Made by a program: the position numbers and the translations under genes
The notes under the pieces: model-generated
The model's input: only the letters and a program-made list of their open reading frames with translations
Databases searched by the model: none
What the model was told of the DNA's origin: nothing
Shown: positions 1 through 8,441 of the stretch, in pieces
How positions within the stretch are numbered: position 1 is the stretch's first letter
Layout: every line of letters starts with the position of its first letter
From: Prosthecobacter sp.
GTDB taxonomy: Bacteria; Verrucomicrobiota; Verrucomicrobiia; Verrucomicrobiales; Verrucomicrobiaceae
Assembly (NCBI GenBank): GCA_021733925.1
Contig: JAIPJY010000061.1
Coordinates: forward strand, 1-39,805
DNA length: 39,805 nucleotides
Reading direction: 5' to 3'

Positions 1-15
1 CTCAGCAATGAATCC

Positions 16-93
16 ACCACAGAGGCACGATGAGCGCAGAGATCTGAAGCCGGTCTTGATTGCAAACCTCTGTGTCCATCGTGCCTCTGTGGT
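16..93. repeat. Inverted repeat element with 17-bp arms
   Basis: Positions 16-32 and 77-93 are perfect reverse complements (17 bp). Inside them a second pairing (cagag at 37-41 with ctctg at 69-73) continues the stem with a one-base bulge. The element lies downstream of malQ, whose stop is at 151 on the minus strand. No coding potential is seen. It resembles the 'cctctgtggt' palindromes scattered in Verrucomicrobiota spacers (inference). It could form a transcript-end hairpin, but no T-run follows. Confidence 0.7.
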
Positions 94-150
94 TAAAATT
101 AGGCCCCCTTCTGTCCAGACCCTTTTTTAACTGCTCATGATATTACTGCT

Positions 151-1842
151 TTACCGCTCGGTGCGTTTGATCGCTTTCTTGAACCACTCGCCTTCTTCCT
201 TCCAAGGTGAGGCGTTGCGCAGTTCCGCGACGGTCATGGGCAAACGGGCGCTCCAATTGCTGTCGGCGGCGATGCCGGGGACATTGAAGCGGTCTTCAAG
301 ACCGAAAAGATCGGTGAGCATGAAGGCGGCGAAGCGGGCGTTGCTGGTGAGCAGGGCTTCCAGCAGGGCATGACGGATGTGCCCGTCGTATTCAGGCCAG
401 CCTTCTGAGGAGAAGCGCAGACCGGCGAACTCTGCGAGGTCTCCCAGCTCCTTGTTGCCTAGAGCGCGCTCGGATTCATCGCTGCTCATGGCATCGCGGC
501 GGCGGTGCTCCCAGTGCGTTCGCATCGGTTCATGATCGTGAGTGGCGTAGGTGGTGAAGGCGCAATTGTCGTAGTCACTGCCCATGACCACACGGCCCTG
601 CTCGTTGTGCTCCCACTGGCTGACTTTGAAGCCGGGAATGTCGAGGCTCAGAAGGTGCGGACGCACGTAGTCAGGCACGGTGCCCAAGTCTTCGGCCACG
701 ACCTCGGCTTTACCGGCAGCGGCATCGAGGATCATGCGCAGGTACTTGTCCCCGTTGGCGAGATTGGCGGCTTTGTGCTCGGGGGTGTCGTCGGCGTTTT
801 CGATGAAGTGCGGCAGGCGCCCACCGGTGAAGGCTTTGGCCTCTTCGTCAGTAAGGTAGCAGAACTCCGCATTGCGGGTGGGCCGCCACGGGAAGCTGTA
901 AATGCGATAGAAGCCGAGCACGTGATCAATGCGGAAGATGTCAAAGACCTCGGTCAGCTTCTGCGTACGCTGCCGCCACCACTGGTAGCCGCCCTGCTCC
1001 ATGACGTCCCAGCGGTAATGCGGGATGCCCCAGTTCTGCCCCCAGTGCTGCACAAAGTAGTCGTCCTTGAAATAGGTCTCCGGCGGAGCTCCGCCGCACC
1101 AGGTGAGATCAAACTGCTCAGGCTTGAAAAAGACATCCGCACTGCACCAGGAGATGCCGAAGGGAATGTCTCCCATGAGCTTGACCCCCTTGCCGTTCGC
1201 ATAGGCACGGAGTTCACCCCACTGGCTGAAGCAGAGCCACTGCACGTAGGCATGGAAGAGGATGCGGTCGTCGATCTCGTCGGCCTGAGCATCGCGCCAG
1301 GCATGGGCTTTGGCGGCGGAGTTCAGCTCATCACGCCAGTTCGCCCAGTCTTCATGGCCATGCTCCTCCATGAGGACTTTGAAGAGGCAGAAGTCATCCA
1401 GCCATCCCGCCTCCTTCACGCAGAAGGCCTCAAAGTGGGCCATGCGCCCGGGCTGGCTTTCGATCTGGCTGAAGGCACGGCGCAGGAGTGTGTTTTTCAG
1501 CCGCCGCACCTTGGGGTAGTTCACCGAGCCATGGCGCAGCAGATCGACGCGCAGGATACCGGTGATGGTGCTGTAAAATTTCTCGTCCAGCTCAGGCACC
1601 ATCGCCGGGGAGAGATCCAGCGTGAGGTAGTCCAGCGCGACGGAGCTGATGGCATTGTACGGGCTGCTGTCGCTGCCAGTGGCATTGATCGGCAGAAATT
1701 GCACGAAACCGATCCCCGTATCCGCGGACCAGTCGATCAGCTGACGCACGCCACCGATGTCGCCAATGCCGAGATCCTCAGGTGTTCGCAGGGCAAAAAC
1801 GGGGATCAAAATGCCGGCACGGCGTGGCTGGATGGTGGGCAT
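151..1842 (-). CDS. malQ: 4-alpha-glucanotransferase (amylomaltase)
   Basis: This cytoplasmic GH77 enzyme transfers 1,4-alpha-glucan segments between oligosaccharides in glycogen and maltodextrin metabolism. The N-terminus (RRAGILIPVFALRTPEDLGIG) and the block QFLPINATGSDSSPYNAISS are the family's sugar-binding start. 'FDIFRIDHVLGFYRIY' holds the nucleophile Asp, 'AEDLGTVPDYV' the acid/base Glu region, and 'YATHDHEP' the third acidic motif. I start at the ATG at 1842 (563 residues). The frame is open further upstream, but that stretch (hydrophobic, non-family) would run into the divergent promoter region. The length fits bacterial MalQ of about 500-700 residues. The gene is monocistronic here and divergent from the monoheme gene at 1923, with an 80-bp spacer. 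Transfer of maltodextrin units is family knowledge; the physiological substrate here is inferred. Confidence 0.93.
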   Translation of the reverse strand: MPTIQPRRAGILIPVFALRTPEDLGIGDIGGVRQLIDWSADTGIGFVQFLPINATGSDSSPYNAISSVALDYLTLDLSPAMVPELDEKFYSTITGILRVDLLRHGSVNYPKVRRLKNTLLRRAFSQIESQPGRMAHFEAFCVKEAGWLDDFCLFKVLMEEHGHEDWANWRDELNSAAKAHAWRDAQADEIDDRILFHAYVQWLCFSQWGELRAYANGKGVKLMGDIPFGISWCSADVFFKPEQFDLTWCGGAPPETYFKDDYFVQHWGQNWGIPHYRWDVMEQGGYQWWRQRTQKLTEVFDIFRIDHVLGFYRIYSFPWRPTRNAEFCYLTDEEAKAFTGGRLPHFIENADDTPEHKAANLANGDKYLRMILDAAAGKAEVVAEDLGTVPDYVRPHLLSLDIPGFKVSQWEHNEQGRVVMGSDYDNCAFTTYATHDHEPMRTHWEHRRRDAMSSDESERALGNKELGDLAEFAGLRFSSEGWPEYDGHIRHALLEALLTSNARFAAFMLTDLFGLEDRFNVPGIAADSNWSARLPMTVAELRNASPWKEEGEWFKKAIKRTER

Positions 1843-1922
1843 GGTTGGGAGGGAGAAAACCAGAATGACAATTGTTAGTGGTTGTCTGCTGCGATTTGGG
1901 TAACTTCGCAAGCGTATAGAGC

Positions 1923-3182
1923 ATGATGCGTTCCCGATTCCTGACGATACTCATATTTTTGTCAATCTCCCCTGCTTGGGCGGCGGAGACGAAGGAGCCA
2001 CGCGTCATCGAGTTCAAGAACCCGCCTCATTCCTACCTCGAATGGAAGCCGAAGGACCGCTTTGCCGAGCTGCAGGAAAAGGCGCAGAAAGGCGAGGTGA
2101 AGCTGGACACCACGAACGACAAGGCCTTCCTCACCAGCCTGCTGGCGGCGCTGAACATCCCGATCAGCTCGCAGATCATGGTGTTTTCCGCGAGTTCGCT
2201 GCAAAGCGAGATCATCAATCCGCGCAATCCGCGCGCGTTGTACTTCAATGAAGACACCTACATCGGCTGGGTGCCCGGCGGGCTGGTGGAGATCATCGCC
2301 GCAGATCCCGAGATGGGCCCCATGTTCTACGTCTTCGACCGCCTGCGCCCCGGTGGCCCGGTGCCCAATGTGACGCGCTCCACCAAATGCATGAACTGCC
2401 ATGCAGGCAACGCCACGCGTCGCCTTCCAGGATTGATCGCCGAGTCTCTGCTGGTCTCGCGTGCAGGTTCCAGCCTGGAAACCTATCGCCGGGATGTGCA
2501 GGGGCACCAGATCCCGCTGGAGGATCGCTTTGGCGGCTGGCACCTGACCGGCCAGCACAACATCACCAACAACAAGGCGAACGTGATGGGCATCCCGAAC
2601 AACGGGAAGAACCAGATCACCCCCGTGAATCCCGGGCAGTTTTCCGACCTGAGCCTGCACCTGCTGCCCACCAGCGACATCCTGCCGAATCTCACCAACG
2701 AGCACCAGATGGGCTTCGAAAACCGGCTGGTCTATGCCATCTACACCCTGCGCCAGCTCAAGAGCGAAGGCAAAGGCATGCTGGGCGCTGCGGCCAAGGC
2801 GGAAATCGAGGAACGCGCCCAGGAACTCGCCCGCTACATCACCTTTGCCGACGAAGCCAAGTTCCCCGCCAAAGGCATCGTCGGCGATCCCGCCTACGTA
2901 CAGGACTTCCTGCGCGACCGCAAGGTGTCAAAGACCGGCCTGTCGCTGAAGGATCTCGATCTGAAGACCCGCATGTTCAAACACCGCTGCAGCTACATGC
3001 TCTACACAGACACCTGGAAAGAAGCGCCGAAGGAGCTCAAGGAGCGTGTGTACTACCACATGGCGCTCTACCTCCGTGAGCAGCCGGATGCCCAGCATGC
3101 GCATCTCGCCCCCGGCGAGCGCGTGGCCATCCGCAGCATCCTCAAGGACACGATGACGGATCTGCCGAGTTGGTGGCGCTAG
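1923..3182 (+). CDS. Secreted monoheme c-type protein of unknown function
   Basis: Residues 1-20 form a Sec signal peptide (MMRSR, hydrophobic core, then SPAWA before AE), so the 399-residue mature protein is exported. One heme c motif is visible, C156-M-N-C159-H160. It lies in a region beginning 'NVTRSTKCMNCHAGNATRR', with 'HLTGQHN' about 60 residues later as a possible source of an axial His. The rest resembles no enzyme I can name. Large single-heme proteins of this kind occur in Verrucomicrobiota and Planctomycetes. The gene diverges from malQ and converges with the J-protein gene, with only 21 bp between stops. An electron-transfer or heme-sensing role in the periplasm is inference. A start at the second ATG (1926) is equally possible. 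Confidence 0.8.
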   Translation: MMRSRFLTILIFLSISPAWAAETKEPRVIEFKNPPHSYLEWKPKDRFAELQEKAQKGEVKLDTTNDKAFLTSLLAALNIPISSQIMVFSASSLQSEIINPRNPRALYFNEDTYIGWVPGGLVEIIAADPEMGPMFYVFDRLRPGGPVPNVTRSTKCMNCHAGNATRRLPGLIAESLLVSRAGSSLETYRRDVQGHQIPLEDRFGGWHLTGQHNITNNKANVMGIPNNGKNQITPVNPGQFSDLSLHLLPTSDILPNLTNEHQMGFENRLVYAIYTLRQLKSEGKGMLGAAAKAEIEERAQELARYITFADEAKFPAKGIVGDPAYVQDFLRDRKVSKTGLSLKDLDLKTRMFKHRCSYMLYTDTWKEAPKELKERVYYHMALYLREQPDAQHAHLAPGERVAIRSILKDTMTDLPSWWR

Positions 3183-3203
3183 CAACGCTAACCGACGCAG
3201 ACT

Positions 3204-4634
3204 TCATTTGGAGCCGGATTGAGCCTGCTCAAACTTAAGCTTAAATTGCTCGTTTTGCTCGCGTAACGCTTTATCGATCAGGAGCGCACCTTTTGCCTCC
3301 TCCATCTGAAGTGCTGGGTTAGGCTTTATTGAAGGGCGTGAAGGGGTGACTTGAGTGGCTATATGAGCCCCAGTCATCAATAAAAGACCTCCGATGGCGG
3401 CCAATGACACTGTCAGGAGATTGACACGAGCTCCCAATTTTTTCAGCCGGAAAATGGCCACCTGAAGCCATTGATATTTCCAAGCATTCGCCAACACCTC
3501 GGCAGGAACGACACTCTTGACCAGCGGATAACCCTCCCAAATGGGACCAAGCAGCATCACATTGTTCAAGGCGTTCACTGACGGCTCAGCCTCCCAATCA
3601 CACGGCGCTTCGGGATGCTCCAGACGCCGTGACCAAAACACGCGGCAGTCTGGCGTCAGATCACGCAAGGCAATGCCTCGGGTGATGCGAGTTTCGAGGC
3701 TGTCGAACTCTGCCTCATATGCCTTGGCATCAAGGATGCCTCGTAATTTGCGCTGCATGGACTGGGCCAAGTAAGGCTGGTGCATGGCCAGCAGACCGGC
3801 CGCATGGAAGAACACATCCGCAGTGCGCGCTGACCAGGCATCGACCTCGCATTCAGCGAGTTTTTGCGCCAGCGTCTTTAGGTGGGCCTGGCTGTCCGCC
3901 TGCTCCAGCGCTTTGATGGCTCGGTTCAGAAAGGCGGTGCGCCCGCCCTGCAGCAGGTGCGTCAAGATCGCCACTGGAGCGGTCATGCCAAAAAGTCCCG
4001 CATCCGCGTCAAAGGCATCGCTGATGATGCACTCCACAGCATCAGGCGGGATGCCGCACTCCTGCACGTCAACCGCGAGCGCCCTGAGCGCCATGGTGAT
4101 GATGTCCAGATAGCGCCTCGGGTTCTCCAGAGCACGGTCCAGCGTTACAATCGAGTATGACCATGCGCGCGGCCAGTCACGCTCAGGGCGTTTTTGCGAA
4201 GGAGGCTGCTGTGCAGGCGGCGGCGGGTCAACTTGATGCGGAAGCAACGGCACCTCGCCCTCAGCGAATGAGGGCGGCAGCGGCGGTGGGATCTGCTGCG
4301 AAGAGGGCTGCGGGTCCACTTGATGTGGAAGCAACGGCACCTCGCCTTCAGCGAATGAGGGCGGCAGCGGCGGTGGGACATTGCGCGTCTCTACTACTGC
4401 CGAAGGAGCTTTTTCCAGCGGCAACTCCACCTCATCATCATCCCAATCATCTGGCTCAATGTTGCGCTGCTGCAGCCAGCTGAGAGCCTGCTGATAGGCC
4501 GTGCGAAGTTGTTGAAACCCCTCCGGGTCTTGATCAGGACGGTGGACTTTGAGCAGTTTGGCATAGGCGGAGCGCACCTGCTTTTCATCCGCAGTGTCAG
4601 CGCTCAGCCCCAGTATTCTCCACGGATCAGCCAT
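3204..4634 (-). CDS. Membrane-anchored J-domain protein (DjlB/DjlC-like), HscC partner
   Basis: The 476-residue protein begins with a J domain: DPWRILGLS at residues 3-11, helix II with basic residues (RSAYAKLLK), then HRPDQDPEGF at 31-40. The usual HPD is read here as R32-P33-D34, the variant seen in HscC-dedicated cochaperones. A Pro-rich linker at about 65-130 carries a tandem 29-residue repeat. A long helical middle region follows. A single transmembrane helix lies at about 404-424 (LLTVSLAAIGGLLLMTGAHIA), and the polar C-terminal tail is charged. The start is the ATG at 4634, which overlaps the hscC stop by 8 bases, so translation is probably coupled; the frame is open upstream but inside hscC. 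In E. coli djlC likewise neighbours hscC, and the J protein stimulates the Hsp70's ATPase (family knowledge). Confidence 0.85.
   Translation of the reverse strand: MADPWRILGLSADTADEKQVRSAYAKLLKVHRPDQDPEGFQQLRTAYQQALSWLQQRNIEPDDWDDDEVELPLEKAPSAVVETRNVPPPLPPSFAEGEVPLLPHQVDPQPSSQQIPPPLPPSFAEGEVPLLPHQVDPPPPAQQPPSQKRPERDWPRAWSYSIVTLDRALENPRRYLDIITMALRALAVDVQECGIPPDAVECIISDAFDADAGLFGMTAPVAILTHLLQGGRTAFLNRAIKALEQADSQAHLKTLAQKLAECEVDAWSARTADVFFHAAGLLAMHQPYLAQSMQRKLRGILDAKAYEAEFDSLETRITRGIALRDLTPDCRVFWSRRLEHPEAPCDWEAEPSVNALNNVMLLGPIWEGYPLVKSVVPAEVLANAWKYQWLQVAIFRLKKLGARVNLLTVSLAAIGGLLLMTGAHIATQVTPSRPSIKPNPALQMEEAKGALLIDKALREQNEQFKLKFEQAQSGSK
4224..4377. repeat. Tandem 87-bp repeat inside the J-protein gene
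   Basis: Positions 4224-4290 and 4311-4377 are nearly identical 67-bp blocks at an 87-bp (29-codon) period. They encode two copies of PPPLPPSFAEGEVPLLPHQ in the linker after the J domain. Very few nucleotide differences separate them, so the duplication is recent or homogenised. Confidence 0.85.
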
Positions 4635-6309
4635 CGTTGTCGCGGAAGAAAGGTGCCATGAACGAGTCCAGATCCCGAGCCGCATCGACCACGCGTCCGC
4701 GCTCCTGGCTGATAAGCGCCGCCTCAAAGGCCTCGAGAAAAACTTCCAGGGACCGACGCATCTCCCCGGAGAGATCGGCATAAAGGCGGTTGGCACGCTC
4801 TGTACGCGCGCGATTTTCGGGCAGGTCAGCGAGATTTGTTTTCAACGGCTGCAGGATGCGCAATGCGGCGGCAATCTGCTCGGCGCTGAGAGTTCCAGGA
4901 CGTTGTTCAAAGACTTTTGACATCTTTTTTCCAGACTCTTTGATGGTCACTTCGACCTCAAGAATGCCGTTCATGTCATAGCTGAAGCGAACATCCACCA
5001 GACCTGGAAATTTTTGACCGGAACGGGCGCGCAATCCCTTGATCAGCAGCTTGCCAATGTGCCGGTTGTCTTTGACCAACCGGCTCTCGCCTTGATACAC
5101 CTGAATCGCCAGTTCATCCTGCTCAGGCGAGAGTGTGCTGTAGCATTCACTGCGGCTGCAGGGGACCATTGTGTTGCGTTCAATGATCGGGGCAAAGAAG
5201 CCATGCTCACGATGTCCACGCACCAGTTCCTTGGTGGTTTCAATGCCGAGCGTATGAGGGCAGACATCGGTGAGCACCAAATCTTTGACGGCTGCATCTC
5301 CCGCCACCAGAGCCTGCTGTACCGCGGCCCCGAGTGCCACCACACGGTCTGGATCCAGCGTGCGTGATGGCTCCATGCCAAGCAGGTCACGCAAATCCTC
5401 AAAAACCACAGGCATGCGGCTGGCACCACCGACCAGCAGCACGGCATCGATCTGTTTGGGGGTAAGTCCGGCGTCACGCATCGCGCGGCGCACCACCGGC
5501 CGCAGGCGTGCGGTGATGTCCGCCGTGGCGGTAATGAAATCATCCCGCGAAATGGGAGCCTCTTTGCCGCTGAGTGTGATCGTGGTGTGGGTCTGTTTTG
5601 ACAGCTCCCGCTTTAACATTTCCACCCGTTCACGCCAGCGCAAGGCATCCCCAGCGGGCGGACTCCAGTTCAATTCACGCTCGATCCACTGCGCAAAGGC
5701 ATCGGTGTAATCCTCGCCCCCCAGCCTGCTCTCGCCCGAGGAGGCTTTGACTTCGACGACGCCTTCGAAGGATTCGAGCAGGGTGACATCGAAGGTGCCG
5801 CCGCCAAGATCAAAAACCAGCAGGGTGTTGAGATCGTCCGTAGCCCGGTAGCCATAGGCCAGCGCTGCTGCCGTGGGCTCATTCAGCAGGCGCAGCACTT
5901 TGAGTCCTGCGATGGCAGCCGCATCCACCGTGGCCTGGCGTTGCTGGTCGTGAAAATAGGCCGGCACGGTGATCACCGCCGAATCCACCGTGGTTTTCAA
6001 CTCAACCTCGGCAATGCGTTTCAACTCGCGCAGCACAAGCGCGGAGCATTCCACCGGAGACCATTTGCGCCCGCCGAATTCATAGGTCGCGTCGGTGCCC
6101 ATGTCGCGCTTGAAGCATGACTGTCCTGCGCCCGGGCACGTCACCAGCCGGTCCTTGGCAGCACGTCCAACCAGCAGGGTGCCATCTTCCGCCACGGCAA
6201 CGACGGAAGGAATCAAATCCTCACCCAGCTCATTTTTCAAAGTCACAGGCTGCCCATCACGCAGGATGGCAACAAGACTGTTTGTGGTGCCAAGGTCGAT
6301 CCCGATCAT
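4627..6309 (-). CDS. hscC: Hsp70-family chaperone HscC
   Basis: This cytoplasmic ATP-dependent chaperone has 560 residues, the length of E. coli HscC (about 556) and shorter than DnaK (about 640). The nucleotide-binding domain shows GIDLGTTNS at 3-11, 'AVITVPAYFHDQQR', 'NEPTAAALAYG', 'DLGGGTFDV' and 'VLLVGGASRMP'. HscC-specific blocks include 'LTDVCPHTLGIE', 'FFAPIIERNTMVPCSR', 'YSTLSPEQDELAIQVYQGE' and 'RFSYDMNGILEVEV'. The substrate-binding domain is short and the helical lid reduced. The gene lies 24 bp after nadA and overlaps the J-protein start by 8 bases, forming a minus-strand unit nadA-hscC-J. The HscC rather than DnaK assignment rests on these motifs and the J-protein neighbour. Client proteins are unknown. 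Confidence 0.9.
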   Translation of the reverse strand: MIGIDLGTTNSLVAILRDGQPVTLKNELGEDLIPSVVAVAEDGTLLVGRAAKDRLVTCPGAGQSCFKRDMGTDATYEFGGRKWSPVECSALVLRELKRIAEVELKTTVDSAVITVPAYFHDQQRQATVDAAAIAGLKVLRLLNEPTAAALAYGYRATDDLNTLLVFDLGGGTFDVTLLESFEGVVEVKASSGESRLGGEDYTDAFAQWIERELNWSPPAGDALRWRERVEMLKRELSKQTHTTITLSGKEAPISRDDFITATADITARLRPVVRRAMRDAGLTPKQIDAVLLVGGASRMPVVFEDLRDLLGMEPSRTLDPDRVVALGAAVQQALVAGDAAVKDLVLTDVCPHTLGIETTKELVRGHREHGFFAPIIERNTMVPCSRSECYSTLSPEQDELAIQVYQGESRLVKDNRHIGKLLIKGLRARSGQKFPGLVDVRFSYDMNGILEVEVTIKESGKKMSKVFEQRPGTLSAEQIAAALRILQPLKTNLADLPENRARTERANRLYADLSGEMRRSLEVFLEAFEAALISQERGRVVDAARDLDSFMAPFFRDNDG

Positions 6310-6333
6310 GTCATGTAGGGAGCATGGGCGTTA

Positions 6334-7275
6334 CTATCGGCTCAGCTCCAGCATCCGCAAAATCGGCTTCTCCGCGCGCTTGCGCAGGTCTTCGTCCATC
6401 TCCACACGGGGCGATAGATCACGCAGGCAGTCATGCAGCTTTTGCAGCGTGTTCAGCTTCATGTAGCGGCAGTCGGCGCAGGCACAGTGACCGGTGGGAC
6501 CGGGGATGAATTTCTTGCCCGGCACTTCGCGCTCAAGCCGGTGCAGCATGCCGCTTTCGGTGACGATGATGAAAGCACTCGCGGGGCTGTTGCGGCAGTA
6601 ACCCACCATCTTCTCAGTGCTGCACACTTCATCCGCCAGAATGCGGACGGCGTAGGTACATTCGGGATGCGCCACGACCTTGGCGTCAGGGTATTCGTCT
6701 TTGATCTGCTGGATGCTGTCGCGGGTGAACTCGACGTGCACGTAGCAGGCGCCCTTCCACAGGTCCATCTTGCGGCCCGTGCGCTCCATGACCCATGAGC
6801 CGAGGTTTTGATCCGGCACAAAGAGGATGGGGCGATCCTTCGGCGCGGCTTCGACGATCTTGTCGGCGTTGCCGCTGGTGCAGATGCAGTCGCTCAGCGC
6901 CTTCACATGGCCGCTGCAGTTGATGTAGGCGATGACGTAGTAATTCTTGGCCGCATTCGCCTTTAGGAAGGCCTCCAGCTGCGGTCCGGGGCAGCTCTGC
7001 TCCAGCGAGCAGCCGGCATTGGCATCTGGCAGCACCACGATCTTGCCGGGGTTCACGATCTTGGCCGTCTCCGCCATGAAATGCACGCCGCAGAAGACGA
7101 TGACGTCCGCCTCGGTCTCCTTCGCCTTGTAGGCCAGGCCGAGGGAATCCCCCACAAAGTCAGCGATCTCCTGGATAGCCTTGTCCTGATAATTGTGCGC
7201 CAGGATCACGGCATTGCGTTCTTTTTTGAGACGGAGAATTTCTTCGGTAAGGCTGGGGGCGGTGGTGGCGACCAT
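6334..7275 (-). CDS. nadA: Quinolinate synthase A
   Basis: NadA condenses iminoaspartate with dihydroxyacetone phosphate to quinolinate in de novo NAD synthesis, using an oxygen-sensitive [4Fe-4S] cluster. The 313-residue length and motifs fit: 'AVILAHNYQ' at 22-30, 'ADFVGDSLGLA', 'FCGVHFMAETAK', 'DANAGCSLEQSCP' with C89 and C95, 'CTSGNA', 'HPEC', 'GMLHRLE' and the C-terminal 'TGHCACADCRYM' (C264, C266, C269). One Cys from each of three regions normally ligates the cluster; which ones here I cannot tell by eye. It is first in the run nadA-hscC-J protein. nadB and nadC are not in the window. No clear Shine-Dalgarno precedes the ATG. Confidence 0.95.
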   Translation of the reverse strand: MVATTAPSLTEEILRLKKERNAVILAHNYQDKAIQEIADFVGDSLGLAYKAKETEADVIVFCGVHFMAETAKIVNPGKIVVLPDANAGCSLEQSCPGPQLEAFLKANAAKNYYVIAYINCSGHVKALSDCICTSGNADKIVEAAPKDRPILFVPDQNLGSWVMERTGRKMDLWKGACYVHVEFTRDSIQQIKDEYPDAKVVAHPECTYAVRILADEVCSTEKMVGYCRNSPASAFIIVTESGMLHRLEREVPGKKFIPGPTGHCACADCRYMKLNTLQKLHDCLRDLSPRVEMDEDLRKRAEKPILRMLELSR

Positions 7276-7452
7276 GGAAATGTGTGGAAGCAGAGCGTAA
7301 AACGGAGCGGCTAGGAAGCAAGCGGGAGGTCATCGAGATACGCCCCTGCAAATGTGACCGTTCGTCCTCCTCTTCGTTCTCGATTCTGCAACTCCGCTTA
7401 CTCCATAATGGGACTAGCCCCAATCACCGCGCCTCTGATCAATTTACAATTT

Positions 7453-7487
7453 TCAGTTCTCAGTTCTCAGTTCCCAGTTTTCAGTTG
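7453..7487. repeat. Heptamer tandem array, five copies of a tcagttc-like unit
   Basis: Five consecutive 7-bp units start at 7453, 7460, 7467, 7474 and 7481. The first three are identical (tcagttc) and the last two are variants (ccagttt, tcagttg). The array is outside any gene, so reading frame does not explain the period of seven. Confidence 0.85.
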
Positions 7488-7606
7488 TTCCTCCCCCGCA
7501 TCCTCCACTCGACGCACCATGATCGAGGACGCCCCCTCACCTCACATCACCTCAGCCTCTTGCGCCTTTTGCGTTTTTTTGCGGCCATCCATCACTCCAC
7601 CTCAAG

Positions 7607-7634
7607 CATTCGTCATTCGTCATTCGACATTCCC
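7607..7634. repeat. Heptamer tandem array, four copies of a cattcgt-like unit
   Basis: Units at 7607, 7614, 7621 and 7628 read cattcgt, cattcgt, cattcga and cattccc. The array ends 24 bp before the GTG start of the next gene. Related words (gaatgac/gtcattc) recur in the spacer at 20530-20698. Confidence 0.8.
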
Positions 7635-7657
7635 CCTTCATCATTCCAAAGTTCCGC

Positions 7658-8377
7658 GTGACCCAAAAACAGCCTCATCCCCTGCTCGACCTCGCTCTCA
7701 CCATCATCCTGCCGTCCATCGCGCTGGAAAAACTCAGCGCGCCAGATCGGCTGGGGCCGCTGTGGGCGCTGATCGTGGCGCTGATGCTGCCGCTGGGCTT
7801 TGGCATCTGGTGCTACATGCAGAAACGCGGGCTGAACTTCTTTTCCATACTTGGATTGGTCGCAGTCATCATCACCGGGGTGCTGGGGCTGTGGAATCTG
7901 AATGCGATGTGGTTTGCCGCCAAGGAGGCCATGTTTCCCATCTTCCTCGGCATCGCCTTTCCGCTGAGCCATCGCTGGGGCAAACCGCTGATCAACGAGA
8001 TGCTGCTCAATCCGCAGGTGATCAACCAACCCGCCCTGCATCAGGCGCTCGACACCCCGGAGAAGCACCACAGCTTCGCGCAGCTGCTCAAAAAAGCCTC
8101 GTGGGGCATGGCTGGCACGATGCTGCTTTCCTCCATCTCCAACTTCGCCCTCGCCCTCTACCTGCTCGGAGACAAAGTTCCCGGCAGCCAGGAATACACC
8201 AAGGCCATTGGCCGCCTAAATTGGGGTGGCTTCCTCGTCATCGGCATCCCGCTCATGGGCGTGACGCTGGGCCTGCTGCTCTGGCTGCTGCGTTCCATCA
8301 CCCGCCTCACCGGTTTGGAGCGGGACGATTTGATGAATCAAGGCACCACCGTGCGCAAGCAGGTGAACAACAGTTGA
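7658..8377 (+). CDS. VC0807-like integral membrane protein
   Basis: The 239-residue protein is very hydrophobic, with about six predicted membrane segments: roughly 10-27, 33-50, 58-82, 90-105, 150-172 and 192-215. A soluble loop near 110-145 contains 'LDTPEKHHSFAQLLKKASW'. Overall pattern and length match the VC0807 family of uncharacterised membrane proteins; function is unknown. The start is a GTG at 7658 (GTG ACC CAA), right after a heptamer array, with no clear Shine-Dalgarno. It ends shortly before the tRNA-Val promoter. I assign the family from general resemblance only. Confidence 0.75.
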   Translation: MTQKQPHPLLDLALTIILPSIALEKLSAPDRLGPLWALIVALMLPLGFGIWCYMQKRGLNFFSILGLVAVIITGVLGLWNLNAMWFAAKEAMFPIFLGIAFPLSHRWGKPLINEMLLNPQVINQPALHQALDTPEKHHSFAQLLKKASWGMAGTMLLSSISNFALALYLLGDKVPGSQEYTKAIGRLNWGGFLVIGIPLMGVTLGLLLWLLRSITRLTGLERDDLMNQGTTVRKQVNNS

Positions 8378-8396
8378 TTTCCCTTCCAAAAACCGT

Positions 8397-8425
8397 TTGC
8401 CCAAACCTCAGGGGCCGTTTATAGA
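8397..8425 (+). promoter_or_regulatory. Candidate sigma-70-type promoter of tRNA-Val
   Basis: TTGCCC at 8397-8402 and TATAGA at 8420-8425 are separated by 17 bp, and the tRNA begins 16 bp after the -10 box. Spacing and position are right for a stable-RNA promoter. Confidence 0.6.
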
Positions 8426-8441
8426 CTCCGCCCCCGGACTC

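Larger units (their letters stand above)
7276..7657. other. 382-bp spacer between nadA and the VC0807-like gene
   Basis: No convincing gene is seen here. Divergent promoters for nadA and the downstream membrane gene must lie in it, but I cannot pick one. It contains two heptamer tandem arrays, listed separately, and is pyrimidine-rich on the plus strand. A plus-strand open frame runs through it but has repeat-like composition. Confidence 0.6.

Noticed and set aside
505-1878. 457-codon plus-strand open frame opposite malQ
   Set aside because: Antisense to a gene with all GH77 motifs; the translation has no family features and reflects high G+C.
7453-7634. Heptamer arrays as a CRISPR
   Set aside because: Units are 7 bp with no spacers, and no cas gene is present.
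7354-8424. 356-codon plus-strand frame overlapping the VC0807-like gene
   Set aside because: Begins in heptamer repeats and shifts frame against a hydrophobic protein; reads as Arg/His-rich noise.
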